From contig PSQN01000013.1 of NCBI GenBank assembly GCA_002989075.1, positions 371,178 to 435,177 on the forward strand: a DNA stretch of 64,000 bases, written 5' to 3'. This DNA is from Arthonia radiata. Its lineage: Eukaryota > Ascomycota > Arthoniomycetes > Arthoniales > Arthoniaceae. This document shows positions 31,955-43,660 of the stretch, one piece after another (within the stretch, counting starts at the first letter, position 1; every line of letters begins with the position of its first letter). A program made the translations under genes and the position numbers. A model generated the notes under the pieces. It was not told where the DNA came from and did not search any database. It saw nothing but the letters and a program-made list of their open reading frames with translations.

Positions 31955-32590
31955 AGATTGAAGCCTATCGTTATGCGTAGCAGCAGCAAACGGACTGGCA
32001 AGGCTCGAAACAGCGTGCTGCTTCACCAGGGTCTCCCCTTTCAATGATCCGCGCTGCAAGCATCGCCGTGTCAAAGCCAACAGATGAGCGACATTGATGG
32101 GGAGTGTAACATCGTATAGAAGATCATCGAGTCCATTGTGCACATTGCGAGGGTGCAGGTGATGTGCTTCGAGTTACACGCCAGCCACCTCCCTGTGTCG
32201 TTGAGAGAGGTCGAAGCAGTCAGGCCATCAAGCAAGGAGGACAGATGCAAGGTGTTCCAGTTGTGTCCCTTGCGCTTTTTATGCATCACATGTTTCCCGA
32301 TCGAGCCACATTGAGCTCCCCCCGCCAGCTGCTCACCGACCTGCCTCACTCTCACACATCTTTCTTAATTGCTTCTCCATAGACTTGACCGACCCCTCCG
32401 CTCTCGCCCCCAACACGCGCAGTTGACTGTTCATCCATCCACTCGCAGCGCCAGCTCCAAAGAAGCGCCCCGCGAGCGACAGCTTGTCTGCGCGTTCCAT
32501 GGCCTTGCTATCTCGCAAGCGAAGCCGCCCATTGCGGGACCAATCTCCACCTCCCTTTCGGTAGGTCTACCAGACCTCAAAACACCGATC
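31955..32590. promoter_or_regulatory. leader and promoter of KOG1
   Basis: The KOG1 frame is open back to 32369, but this extension is Arg/Ser/Pro-rich and unconserved in character; 32330-32480 is pyrimidine-rich, typical of a fungal core promoter. Confidence 0.45.
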
Positions 32591-35500
32591 ATGACTGCCG
32601 AAGTCGCCTCGCCGCATCTTGCGCCCCTCTCTCAGCATCACCGAAGCAGCACGCTTCCCGCGAGCGACCTACCCACCAGTCGCGCAGAGTCACGCGACTC
32701 CACAAGCAGCTACGTGCAGGTCGACACACCGAGGGATGCGACGCCCACTGGCACAAGGGGTCGTCCGGGCTTGCTCAGATCTCAGAGCGCGTTGAACCCC
32801 GGAGAGATGCGCCAGCCCAATGGCGAGGGCAACACCAAAGCAGAGGCGCGTAATCGCTCCAAGAAGGACGACAGCAAAGAAGGGAACAACCAAATGCGAC
32901 ACGGCTGGGACCTCAGCGACAATCAAGTGCGAGAACAGTCCTCTTCGTACTTCTATTACTACGACGACAAGAGACATGAGACGGGAGGCAACCCTTCACA
33001 AGGTCATTTCCAAATCAACACCGAAGAGTGGCGCATGCGCGATAGGCTCAAGACGGTGACAGCCATTCTCGCGCTCTGCCTCAACATTGGCGTCGACCCA
33101 CCGGACGTGATCAAGACGAATCCGTGTGCGCGCCTAGAATGCTGGACAGATCCGAACGATGCCAACCATTTCCCGGGTAACCAGGCACAGCGCATCATCC
33201 AGCAAATGGGAAAGAGCTTGCAGGCGCAGTACGAGACTATCAGTCTCCGTACGAAGTACAGGTTCCTGGCGGATCCGACACATGAGGAGATGAAGAAGTA
33301 CAGCACAACCTTACGCCGCGCTGCCAAAGACGAGCGGATCCTCTTCCATTACAATGGCCACGGTGTTCCGAAGCCTACAGATTCGGGCGAGATCTGGGTA
33401 TTCAACAAATCTTACACGCAGTACATACCCATCTCACTCTACGATCTGCAGTCCTGGCTGGGCGCTCCAAGCCTCTTCGTCTGGGACGCTACAGACTCTG
33501 GCATCATCGTGCAGAACTTCAACAAGTTCATCGACAAACATGAGCAAGACAACGAAGAGATACTGCGTAAAGACCCTCACGCTCAGGTGCAAAGCTTCAC
33601 CGACTGCATACACCTGGCAGCTTGCAAAGCGGGAGAGACGCTTCCCATCAATCCCGAACTACCCGCTGATCTATTCACATCTTGCCTCACTACACCCATT
33701 GAAACGGCTCTGCGCATCTTCATCCTTCAAAATCCCATCATGGAGGACCAGACCCAAGAAGACGCCAAAGCAATCCCTGGCAAGACTTCAGAGCGCAGAA
33801 CACCCATCGGCGAACTTAACTGGATCTTCACCGCCATCACTGATACGATTGCATGGAACTCGTTGCCAAAGCACCTCTTCAAGAAGCTGTTTCGCCAGGA
33901 CCTTATGGTAGCCGCGCTCTTCCGGAACTTTTTACTCGCGCAGCGCATCATGCGACGGTACGGGTGTCAGCCCCAGTGCTATCCCAAGATTCCGGCATGT
34001 CACGAGCACCCCCTATGGGAGAGCTGGGATTTTGCTGTGGAGCTGGTTCTGTCTCAGGTGCCGGCATTCAGGGCAGCGCAGGCAGCTGGTGTTGCGCCCG
34101 TGTATCAGTATTCTGACTTCTTTGCCGACCAGCTGACTGCCTTCCAAGTCTATCTTGAGCAGGGTCCAGAAATAGGTCAAGAGCCTCAGCAACTGCCTAT
34201 CGTTCTGCAAGTATTACTCAGTCAAAATCATCGCATTCGAGCTCTCATCCTACTGAGTCGCTTCTTAGACCTGGGACCATGGGCTGTCAAACTTGCGCTT
34301 GGCATTGGGATCTTTCCCTACGTCCTGAAGCTATTGCAATCACAGGCGAACGAGCTCAAACCAGTCATGGTCTTTATTTGGGCGCGTATCCTTGCAGTGG
34401 AGCAGTCCTGTCAGGAGGACCTGATCAGAGAGAACGGCTACCAATACTTCATCAGCATCCTCAACCCTGCTTACAATCTCCCAGTCAAGATTGTCAGCGA
34501 TCATAGAATGATGTGTGCTTTCATCATTGCGATGTTCTGCAAAGACTACGCCAAGGGACAAAAGGCTGCCCTCAGTCCCGAGCTAATCGAAGTCTGCCTG
34601 TCGCAGATGGCGCTGCCTAACAGCGATCATCCAGGTCTGAGACAATGGTGCTGCTTGTGTCTCAGCATGCTGTGGAAGAAGTTCCCAGAAGCGAAGTGGT
34701 CCGGCGTGCAGCATCAAGCGCACGTCAAGCTCTGCAAGACGATCCAAGATCCTGTGCCTGAGGTTCGCGCGGCTGTGCTGCATGCGCTGACTAATTTCCT
34801 CGGCGTGCCCGACATCACAGACGAAGTGGCAAACGCGGAAGAGAGCGTTGCTGCCAACGTACTGATTCTAGGTAGTGACGGCAGCAATGTTGTGCGCAAG
34901 GAGCTCATTATCTTCTACTCGGCCTTCGTCGAACGCTATCTCACCAAATTTGTGGTCACCGCGTTCGAGGAGATGTCAGAAGAAGTCAGAAACGCATCAC
35001 AGCAGTCGGACATCCGCTCTGCTGCTGCAACACCGTCGAGCTTCAGCTCAGACGACGAAGCGCCGCTACTCTCATCAGGATCTATTCACGCTGCGGTTTG
35101 GAAGCTATTGCTGATCATGACTGTCGATCCAGATCCTGAGGTCTCGCGAGATGCTCAGATCATCGTCGACGAGGTTCTACAAGCCCTCACGCAGTCTCCG
35201 CTCGGACCTCATGCGCAGTCAGTGATGTCGGAGTTGATTTGTGGTGATCAGGAGAGGATGGCTTCGCAATACCTGTCCGAGAACCGCCGCCCAGGGTCAA
35301 TGACTGGGCAGATCACTTCAACCCCATCCGGTGATCGCTCGGATGGATACTTCTCGCTGGGTCTCAGGCGGACTGCAAGCGTAGCAGCCTCTTTGAAGAC
35401 CCTCGCTTTCGGGGCTACGCCGATACCAGAAAACTCGCGCCCTCCTTCACTTCGCCTGAGCAAGACTGACCTTGGTCCGAGTTTCGGTCCACCAACGCCC

Positions 35501-36842
35501 ACGGAGCAGCCGACTCAGCCAACGCCAGCAGCCAATGGTATGTTCGACAAGCCGGGATTCCCAATGCCCAAGTATTGCAAGCCGAGGAAAAAAAGTCACA
35601 AGGGTGCTCTGCCGCTCAGCAGTACCTTTTACGACTTCTCGACGGAGTACTTTCGTGAACCCCAGATGAAACGCAATGAAGCCGAAGAGCCCGGAAGCGA
35701 AGAGTACAACACCCGACTCTGGAGGCGAGCCCGCAACGAGCGTATCATGGAGGCTACGCAGAGATTCAGGGATCAAGCTGGGACCAGCCGCTGGGACGAA
35801 AACTCTGGCATCTTTGACAACGGCGTCCAACCGTCGCGGTTGTGCTTCCATCAGTACGAGAATCATCTGGCTGTGGCTGGCAATTTTGACGATATTCGTG
35901 TATGGGATTGGAAAACCCAGCGCACCATCAGCAAGTTCAAGAACGCAAACCCACGCGGCAGCAAGATCACTAGCCTGAGGTTCATCAATGAAGATGACCA
36001 AGCTATTTTGATGACGGGGTCGTCTGATGGGATCATCAAGCTATACAGGCACTACGAGGACCAAGAACAGGTCTTCATGACATCGTCGTTCCGCGCGTTG
36101 ACTGACCTTGTACCCAGCACGCACAACGCCGGCCTGAATTTTGAGTGGTTGCAAGCCCAAGGATCCACGCTGGTCGCTGGAGACGCGAAAGTGATTCGAC
36201 AATGGAGCGCTGAATCCGAGCGTTGTGTGCGCGACATACCAGCGCGCTCCGGTTCTTGCGTCACTTCATTGACATCTGACCAAATTGGGTCGAATATCTT
36301 CGTTGCAGGCTTCGGGGATGGTGCGGTCAGAGTATATGATCTTCGGGAGCCCAACGCAACGTCACGAGTGGCGCAGTGGAAGGAGCACTCGCAATGGATC
36401 ACCAACGTGCACATGCAGCGAGGCGGTCGACGCGAACTTGTCAGCGGTTCTCGCAACGGAGAGATCAAGCTGTGGGACATCCGGTACCCTCAATCAGTCA
36501 AGACGATCCGAGCGTGCAAAGACACACTCAAAAGTCTCAGCGTGCACGAGTTTGCGCCCGTATTCGCAACGTAAGTGAAAGCTGACCATGCGAAAGCAGA
36601 TGTTACTGACCACATCATTTAGTGGCACCGAGCGCCACAGCGTCAAGATTCATAACATGAACGGTGTCTCACTGTCCTCGGTGCAGCCGTACGCGAGCTT
36701 CATGCAGCACTCCCGATCTTCTCCAATCTCAGCGACCGCCTTCCACCCTCATCGAATGATGCTGGCTTGTTCAGCACAGAACGACACGCACATCAACCTG
36801 TTCTCCTGCGTCGACTCCAAAGCCGCATTCGCACAGGTATGA
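32591..36842 (+). CDS. KOG1: TORC1 subunit Kog1/Mip1 (raptor)
   Basis: Two exons (32591..36570, 36623..36842; 52-bp intron) give 1399 residues, normal for raptor. Order: disordered Ser/Thr-rich arm; the raptor N-terminal caspase-like region (about 100-330) with RDRLKTVTAILALCLNIGVDPPDV, FHYNGHGVPKPTDSGEIWVFN and PISLYDLQSWLGAPSLFVWD; HEAT/armadillo repeats (about 500-850), including RALILLSRFLDLGPWAV; a linker; and WD repeats (about 1070-1399), the last of which is completed by exon 2. Raptor scaffolds TOR kinase and presents substrates in nutrient signalling at the vacuole. In the caspase-like fold the usual Cys after the Asp (YDCS in many orthologues) is replaced here by Ala (WDAT). Start at 32591 (MTAEVASPHL) is the likely one. 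Confidence 0.97.
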
Positions 36843-37258
36843 GTATACCCTTCTCCTCGTACATCGTGATTCGCCATCGTGTTCGTCATCGTCGTGTTGT
36901 TCGCATAGCGTGTGTTTTTGACCATAGCGTCGGCGTTGGAATATGGTGGGCCGTCAAAGGAGGATATCATGGATCACGACTTGAGGGCGATCAGTGGTGA
37001 GCATGTCTCACCCATCCAGCTCGCATTTGCTGGGCCTTGTAGCGTGTATACATACTCAAAGCAGCGCTATGCGCCGATTAACGTAATATGCATACGAACT
37101 CACAGCCATAATCACGTGACAGTCAGTAGCAAGCCCTTCAGGCCAATGGTTTCGGTCCTCGGAACAATGTATCCCGCCGATGCTGTCATGTTTGGATTCC
37201 ACTCGAATAGCTCGTCACCTTCGTCCGCTGAAGTACAATAATTTTCTTTCTTGACTTC
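36843..37258. other. intergenic spacer
   Basis: No gene; contains a CACGTGA hexamer-type site near 37114 that could serve the downstream gene. Confidence 0.4.
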
Positions 37259-38563
37259 ATGGCGAAAGCGCTGTCTAGCTGCTCGAAATTCTCGCTACCC
37301 GTAGAGAGGTGCACCTTTCATAGGTGTGTCCACCGGAGTCAGTTCAAAGACCGCCTACTCCAGCGAAGCCAACGCCGCTTTCTTCAAACAGTAAACAGAC
37401 CTAATCAGAGCCCGGACTTCGCCTTCGTGTTTGAGTACGCTCTCCACTTTATAGATGGTCCGCACACGACACTGACCGTCTGCAGCATCGATGGCGTCCT
37501 CGTCCGTGGGAAGAAGCCTCTCCCACAAGCGTTCAAAACACTTTCCACCTTGCGCCAGCATGAAGTTCCATTCCTATTGCTCACCAATGGCGGTGGATAC
37601 GCCGAAGAGCAGAGAGCCGCGGATCTTTCAGAGCAAATTGGATTGAAGATTCATACGTCCGAAATCATACAGAGCCACACACCATTCCAGGACATGCAAG
37701 GATACATGAATGGCACGGCCTTGATTGTAGGAGGAGAGTACGACAAGGCACGCAACGTGGCGCGGAAGTACGCCTGATCACTATCGAGGCGAGGACGACA
37801 TGTGCTGAATCAAGCGTGCAGGTATGGCTTCCTGAACGCCGTGACACCCAGCGACATCTTCAAGCAAGATCCATCCATCTGGCCCTTCTCGCGGCCGCTG
37901 CACTCTTACCATGATGTACAGAAACCTCCTTCGCCGTTACCTCCGATTGATCCCAAAAACCTGTCCAAGGGCTTGAAGATTGACTCTATCTTCGTGTATA
38001 ATGATCCTCGAGACTGGGGCCTGGATATGGCTGTGATCATCGATATCCTGCTCTCTCATCGCGGTTACGTGGGTACGCTGTCCGGCAAGAATGGTCTTGC
38101 GGAGCTACCCAACAACGGATACCAACAAGACGGTCAGCCTCCGCTGTTCTTCTCGAACCCAGATTTATGGTTTGCTGCGGACTACCACCTTCCACGGTTC
38201 GGTCAAGGAGCGTTCCGAGCAGCCATCGAGGGTGTGTGGAAAGACGTCTCTGGAGGCGCCGCGTTGGAGAAGCGGGTGTTTGGCAAGCCGAACCAAGAAA
38301 CTTATGAATACGCGGAGAGAAAGTTGTTGCAGAGCAATGCAGGGCGGGAGACTCCTCTGCGCGACGTCTATATGGTTGGAGACAATCCAGATTCGGATAT
38401 ACGTGGCGCAATGGGCTACAAAAGTCCCAAGGGTATCAACTGGCATGGCGCGCTCGTGAGGTCGGGCATTTACACTGGTGGCAAGCCGAGCGTCAAGCCT
38501 ACGACCATTGTTGAGGACGTGTGGGAAGCTGTCCAATGGGGTGTGAAGTCATCTGGACGGTAG
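37259..38563 (+). CDS. CECR5-type HAD-superfamily hydrolase, mitochondrial
   Basis: Three exons (37259..37434, 37486..37767, 37822..38563; introns 51 and 54 bp) give 399 residues. The first splice creates HAD motif I, FAFVFDIDGVLVRGKKPLPQA; motif II follows as VPFLLLTNGGGYAEE, and the C-terminal metal motif is DVYMVGDNPDSDIRGA. FVYNDPRDWGLDMAVIIDIL and LWFAADYHLPRFGQGAFR are hallmark strings of the TIGR01456 group (human CECR5/HDHD5, yeast YKR070W), which are mitochondrial proteins of unknown substrate. The first 50 residues are Arg/Ser-rich with few acids, a plausible presequence. All catalytic Asp positions are present, so an active phosphatase is likely. Confidence 0.93.
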
Positions 38564-38992
38564 GAGGATGATTGAGGAGAGCTCTGGCCACGGAAATATC
38601 CCCCACGCACGCAACGCCAAGCTTCTGCCAAGACTTCCGGTAGTCAAAACTACGTGCACCATTATGCAAACGCACGGCATGGATGTCCAGGATTCACGCA
38701 ACATTAGGCGCTGCCGGCAATGAAGACATACAATCCAGAGCCGTCCGACCAGGAAGCGCAGGCAGCACAGTGACCGCCCGAGACTCCTTCAAGGCAGAAG
38801 CGCTCTAGCGCCGAAGTATGCCCCAGGGATGAGAAGAGCACGTCTCCCTTCGTCACAGTCGGGATTGGCTATAAGGCTCCTGCGTATTCCGGGACAATAA
38901 GTAGGCTGACTTTTGCTTGCTTGCTCAAGAGCTCCTGCATTCCTCACCAATCTGGTCACCTTGTCACAATAGACAGCCAGCGTTGTTCCACG
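38564..38992. other. intergenic spacer
   Basis: No gene or RNA seen. Confidence 0.4.
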
Positions 38993-40803
38993 ATGCCTGA
39001 TCAGAAAGATCCCAACGGCGGAAAGAGGAGCCCTTTAACCTTACCGCCGGAGGTTTGTGGGAACATTCTTTGGCAATATTTCCACATGTCAAGTTTTCGA
39101 GATTTCGTCAAACTTCGGACAGTCTGTTGTTAGTGTTGGGTTATTCTCGTATCCTTGCCCTCCACATGGCGAACACTAACCCATGTAGATACCTTTGCGC
39201 GAGACATACCTCGGCTCATCTTACAGCACCAGCCTTTGCACAACATCGACTGGGAGGATCCGCAATTCACCGCGAGATTGAGTGGATGGAACAAGATCAA
39301 GGTCTTGGAGATGCCGGCGCATCTGCAGGCCGAATACCTTTTCATTCGAGTCATGAACAAGCACCTTCACCCACGGTCTTACCTAATAAACATGGTCGAG
39401 GCAGTCTCGAGACGACTGCAAGCGATCATCAAGGCAGAGGACAAACACAAGTCTCACGCTCGGTTGGAGTACCAAGACATCGTACGGCAAGTTATTGCCT
39501 GCTGCGTGAGCAATCCACTACGACCAGACAACAGAGACTTTTGGGGCACGACAGCCCACATATATTTTGCTAAACGCCTTGTCCCCCCTTTACCCGAAGA
39601 CGACGTGGAGCACGCGGTGGCTGTTTGCGCAGCGTATATCGGGCTCGAGAGGCACGTGATCGACGTGCTCAATCGCGACGAAGCTTGGAAGGAAGGCTAC
39701 TCCGATCGCGAGGCACCCATATTTGGCAATCCTTTGGGTGCGGCCGTCCGAGGTGGTCAGGGTGGTGTGGTCCAAAGTATACTGTATCGACAGGAGCCTT
39801 TGAGTTGCATCTGGCGTTGCACAACACGAGCTGAAGCCATCCAGACGGAGCACTGGGGAATATTCGAGATGCTATCGAAGCCTGTGAATCATGATAAATG
39901 CATTCCACTGTAAGCTGCAACTCCTGAAAGCAACGGCGAGTTTTTCCGCCTCTCAAGCACACGGCTCGCTAAAGCAAATACTACAGCTCCGGACACCTTA
40001 CGTGGCGAGAGACCTATGGCCATGAGCTAGACGCCAATCTGGAAGCCGCCACCAAGATCGGCAGCCTCTCCACAATCGAGTCTCTCGTCACCGCCGCCGA
40101 CTCGAAGGGCATCGCACATCACCGGTACATGTCGAAGATTTTATATGGCGCAGCGCGGCACGGCCGTACCGATATCGCGCAATTTGCCATTTCACACGGC
40201 GCTGATATCCACTTCAACGCCGATGGACCACGACACCTCAACTATAGACTCATGCCGCTTCTGATCGCTGCTGACTACGGCCATCATGAAGTCGTCGAAT
40301 TGCTAGTGAAGGCTGGTGCCGTGGGTGACGGAAATGACTGGTCTCGAGAGACAGCACACTGCACTGCCCTCGAGGACCAGCCGTTGTACCAAGCCGCATT
40401 CCATGGGCACGTGCGAGCAGTCGAAAAGCTCCTCGACGCTGGTGTGAACATCGATATGTACGACTACAAGAACCATCTGCGCTTCACGTGGATGTACGGG
40501 GCGGCCGAAAATGGAGAGACGGAGGTCATGAGGCTGTTGCTGCGACGCGGATTTGATCTCACTGCCGGCCAAGGTAGAGCCGGGACGACCGCGGCTAAAG
40601 GCGCAGCCAAGCATGGCTATATCAGTGCGGTGAAGATTTTGGTTGAGGCTGGTGTCAAGCCGAATACGGTTGCGGAATGCGCGAAGAAATGGGGCCAATG
40701 GAACGTGTACGAGATGTTGATGGAGATGATGGGAAAGTGCAAGAAGCGCGTGAAAGGCCTTGGTGATGAGACAGGTAGGCGGAGCAAAAGGGCGCGACGC
40801 TGA
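38993..40803 (+). CDS. Ankyrin-repeat protein with an F-box-like start
   Basis: Three exons (38993..39128, 39189..39909, 39987..40803; introns 60 and 77 bp) give 557 residues. Residues 14-43 (LTLPPEVCGNILWQYFHMSS) resemble a degenerate F-box. A long helical middle follows, and from about residue 330 there are ankyrin repeats: ILYGAARHGRTDIAQFAISHGADIHF, MPLLIAADYGHHEVVELLVKAGA, QPLYQAAFHGHVRAVEKLLDAGVNID, WMYGAAENGETEVMRLLLRRGFDLT and AAKGAAKHGYISAVKILVEAGVKPN. A basic end (GRRSKRARR) could act as a nuclear signal. Such F-box/ankyrin proteins are numerous and fast-evolving in filamentous fungi; the target is unknown. Both introns have TAAC-type branch points and join in phase. Confidence 0.87.
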
Positions 40804-41224
40804 GTGTCCTACTACACTCGACGTGTTTGCCCATTCCATGGGTTCGCTAGCCCAGCAACCATCAGTCCGCCATCTACGCTCCTTCGCGACTGCTCGCTCT
40901 GCTCACTGGCCACTACACGTGCATTCACAGACTCGAAACGTCAGCTGCGCTATCGGGACGTCTTCTGGCGCTTGGTCGTCGAGCGACCCACAGTGGCTGT
41001 TTGCTTCCTTCGAGAGGTCAGCCTCGAGCGTCATTAGTTTTGTCTTCAACGTACCTTTTGGCCTCCGAAGTTGCCCGCGACGCAGACGCAATCTTTTACG
41101 CCTTCTTTGTTGGCGGCTTATCTCGTATCTCCCTTAGCAATAGCAACGACCGCACGCAATATCCTGTTTTCCTAAAATTATCCCTATACTTCTTTATCGC
41201 CTCTACGTCTCGCGCCGCCTCCGT
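40804..41224. other. intergenic spacer
   Basis: Tail-to-tail gap before the orphan paralogue pair, becoming AT-richer towards 41200; no gene seen. Confidence 0.4.
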
Positions 41225-41805
41225 CTAGTCTACCTCCAACGCCAGCTTACTCTTCTTTAACCGCTTAATAGCCTTTACAAGCGCAGCGTCCAGCTCCGCA
41301 TAATCACTTAGCCAGTCACTAAACTCGTCGGATATCTTCGTGTCTTCCTGATCACCAATGGCGCAATCTCCCATGTGTAATAGCAGGTCGAACACTGCCC
41401 GCTCGCTGCCCTCGTACTTGGCCAAGTTCTGGACCTGCGGTAGGAAGCCCGCCATGGCTCTGGCGAAGTGGTCCGTGGACGTGCTTCTACAGTAGTCGCG
41501 GCCGCAGGCGGCTTTGTCGATAGTGCGGCGGAGCTGTTCGGCGTATACCTGCATGCTGCGGCTTCATGTCAATATGCTGATGAGAATGACGGGGGAACAT
41601 GAGGGATGGCTCACCCGTTTGCGCGCGAGAAGACATACTTTTGAAAGGTTTGGGGGCATTCTAGAGGAGGCGTCAGCGGGCCGATGTGTGCACGCTGATC
41701 TGGAGAGGCTTTACTCATGATTAGCCCTTCTCTGCGGAGGCAGTCGATGGCGGTGTCGAGGTGGGACTCGAGCTCGCGGGTGCGCTTTTGAGCCTGCGGC
41801 GACAT
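41225..41805 (-). CDS. Orphan paralogue C (short member of a tandem pair)
   Basis: Three exons (41805..41715, 41660..41615, 41555..41225; introns 54 and 59 bp) give 155 residues. The protein is helical: KRTRELESHLDTAIDCLRREGLIM, CPQTFQKYVFSRANG, YAEQLRRTIDKAACGRDYC, MAGFLPQVQNLAKYEGSERAVFDLLLHMGDCAIGD and LDAALVKAIKRLKKSKLALE. It aligns with gene D next door in every exon, with introns at the same codons and phases, but lacks D's final ~95 residues. No signal peptide, membrane helix or catalytic motif; family not recognised. The shared intron positions show the pair arose by tandem duplication. Confidence 0.72.
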
Positions 41806-41940
41806 GGATTCGGCAGGTGCAGGTCAACAGTTGTGTGTGGTTTTGCTCGATAGGAAGAATGCAGCCTGCATAAGTACTCTTCACAGATCTGAGACAGGAG
41901 TACCACCCCTGTCTGAGCATTGGGTCATGTCTAAGATTAG

Positions 41941-41983
41941 AGGACGCGTGTGTCGGACGCCCTCGACGCGCGTCCCCACGTGA
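41941..41983 (-). promoter_or_regulatory. Upstream motif of orphan gene C: AGGACGCGT plus CACGTGA
   Basis: AGGACGCGT (41941) and CACGTGA (41977-41983) stand 36 bp apart, 136-178 bp before the gene C start. The same two strings occur at a matching place before gene D. ACGCGT equals the Mlu-type cell-cycle box and CACGTG an E-box; actual binding is not shown. Confidence 0.5.
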
Positions 41984-42121
41984 TTCGAAGGGTGCTAGCT
42001 TCTTCGCAGGACATCAGACCATACTGCAGCTGGCTTGTAGGGTACTGTATTTGCTGATCTGAAGTAGGGAATGCATTCTGCTTCTTCCATGGTGATCCGC
42101 CTGATACCCACACCTGCCGGC

Positions 42122-42994
42122 TCAGCTGTTCGCATAGGAAGGCCGGAGGGTGCTCCACATGGCTTCGAGGTCGTCCTCCAGTGGCACGTCTCGCGACTCC
42201 AGCGACGTATCCTCAACGTACCGCACGATCTCTGGTGGCAACCGCGATCGAGCCAGCGCTCTTCGCGTCTTCATTCTCAGGATCGGTGCGGCGTGGATCT
42301 CCTTGAGCAGCTGCAATGACCGTTGACAGTATCCTCCAATCCCACAATCCGCGCGTTCTTGCCGTTCGTTCTGCATCTCTCGAATACTCCCCACCAGATC
42401 AAGATCCCTCATCAATTCGCTCTTGCGCAGCTCGAGTATTGCCGCGACAAGCGCATCATCCAATTTCTCGTAGGCGCGCACGTATTCTCCACTGCCTTCG
42501 CTATAAGCGGCGGTGTCGAGGTCGCCGATCGCGTATTCCCACAGCTGCAGCACAGCATCAAACACGAGTCGCTCGCTCCCAGGCAATCTAGCCAGCTCCG
42601 CGACCCGCGGTAGGAAGTGTGTGGTCAGCACCGCGCACTCATCCGTCGTTTGACCACCGCTGGCGTTCTCACCCGTGTGGTCGAGTTCGCAGTCTTTTTC
42701 GATTTGGCGGCTGAGCTGCGCGGCGAATGTTTGCGCGCTGTGAGGAGTGTGAGAGTCGCACCAGTGTGTGGTCATTAGGGAGCGCACCTGTTCTGGTCGC
42801 GGGAGAGGACGTAGCTCTTGAGCTGCTCCGGGAGCTCTTTTGTGAGTTAGTCGATGCCTTGGATCAGTGTGGGTATGCGGTATACCCATCAGTAGCCCAC
42901 GCGACTTTACGAAATCGATGGCTGTGTTTAGATGTGCCTCGAGCTCTAGGATGCGCTCTTCGGGCCGGGGCAGCAGGATGTTGGATAGTGACAT
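42122..42994 (-). CDS. Orphan paralogue D (long member of a tandem pair)
   Basis: Three exons (42994..42886, 42836..42788, 42737..42122; introns 49 and 50 bp) give 257 residues. Spliced regions: EERILELEAHLNTAIDFVKSRGLLM, ELPEQLKSYVLSRDQNS, AQTFAAQLSRQIEKDCEL, then FLPRVAELARLPGSERLVFDAVLQLWEYAIGD and LDDALVAAILELRKSELMRDLD, each matching gene C. The unique C-terminus includes IREMQNERQERADCGIGGYC and TRRALARSRLPPEIVRYVED. That last string recalls an F-box-type LPPEI helix, but it sits at the wrong end and alone is weak. All-helical, soluble, no known family. Exon 2 of only 49 nt explains why a long unspliced frame is misleading here. Confidence 0.74.
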   Translation of the reverse strand: MSLSNILLPRPEERILELEAHLNTAIDFVKSRGLLMGIPHTHTDPRHRLTHKRAPGAAQELRPLPRPEQVRSLMTTHWCDSHTPHSAQTFAAQLSRQIEKDCELDHTGENASGGQTTDECAVLTTHFLPRVAELARLPGSERLVFDAVLQLWEYAIGDLDTAAYSEGSGEYVRAYEKLDDALVAAILELRKSELMRDLDLVGSIREMQNERQERADCGIGGYCQRSLQLLKEIHAAPILRMKTRRALARSRLPPEIVRYVEDTSLESRDVPLEDDLEAMWSTLRPSYANS

Positions 42995-43660
42995 GGCTTA
43001 TGGATTGAGCAGCGTATCTCGTTCCGTTGTGTAATAGACAGCAGCATGAAGGAGGGTCGGTGGTATTTTGTTTGCGATGACCGGGGCCAGCCATGTTTAT
43101 GCTCACTGACGCTAGGTTTAGGAATTGAAGGCCGGTCAAAGGAGGACGCGTCTCACACGCGCCGAATGCGCGCCAACACGTGACTTGCCGCCGCTGCTAC
43201 GCCGCCATCTTGTGCGACATAGATAAATCCTCCGGTTGGAGGATGATAGCGGAATGTTCTGACCTGCCAGATTGGTAGAGAATGCTAAGATCATGGCGTC
43301 ACGACTTGATTGTGCCTCACCGCAACTTCCAGGTGCTGGCTGCTCACTTCACTCGGGGAAATGGCGGACAGCGCGGCAGCGTCAATGCTTAGGGCAGAAA
43401 CTACTTTTGAAGCTGTTACTTGTGATCTATCTCATCTAAACATTAGTTCCTTTTCGTGTGGACCGACACTCGACCCTCGTCTCATGAACACAGCGAGATA
43501 ACGCGGTAGCGTCGACTCCTGATCCACCTCCTGATCCAACTGCACTCACCAGGACCGTCTGCTTGGAGAGTGAGGCCAGCGACCATCCTCGCCCACAAGA
43601 GCCACCCCTCGACTACGATTGATAACTCTATCAAGCTTTTCGTTCGGTTGACGAATGGAC
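42995..43660. other. intergenic, promoter of gene D and 3' side of the transporter
   Basis: Holds the second copy of the AGGACGCGT/CACGTGA pair (43143-43183), which lies 149-189 bp before the gene D start. No gene seen. Confidence 0.45.
43143..43183 (-). promoter_or_regulatory. Upstream motif of orphan gene D: AGGACGCGT plus CACGTGA
   Basis: AGGACGCGT (43143-43151) and CACGTGA (43177-43183) with 34-bp start-to-start spacing, against 36 bp before gene C. The flanking sequence of the two genes has otherwise diverged, so the pair stands out. Confidence 0.5.
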
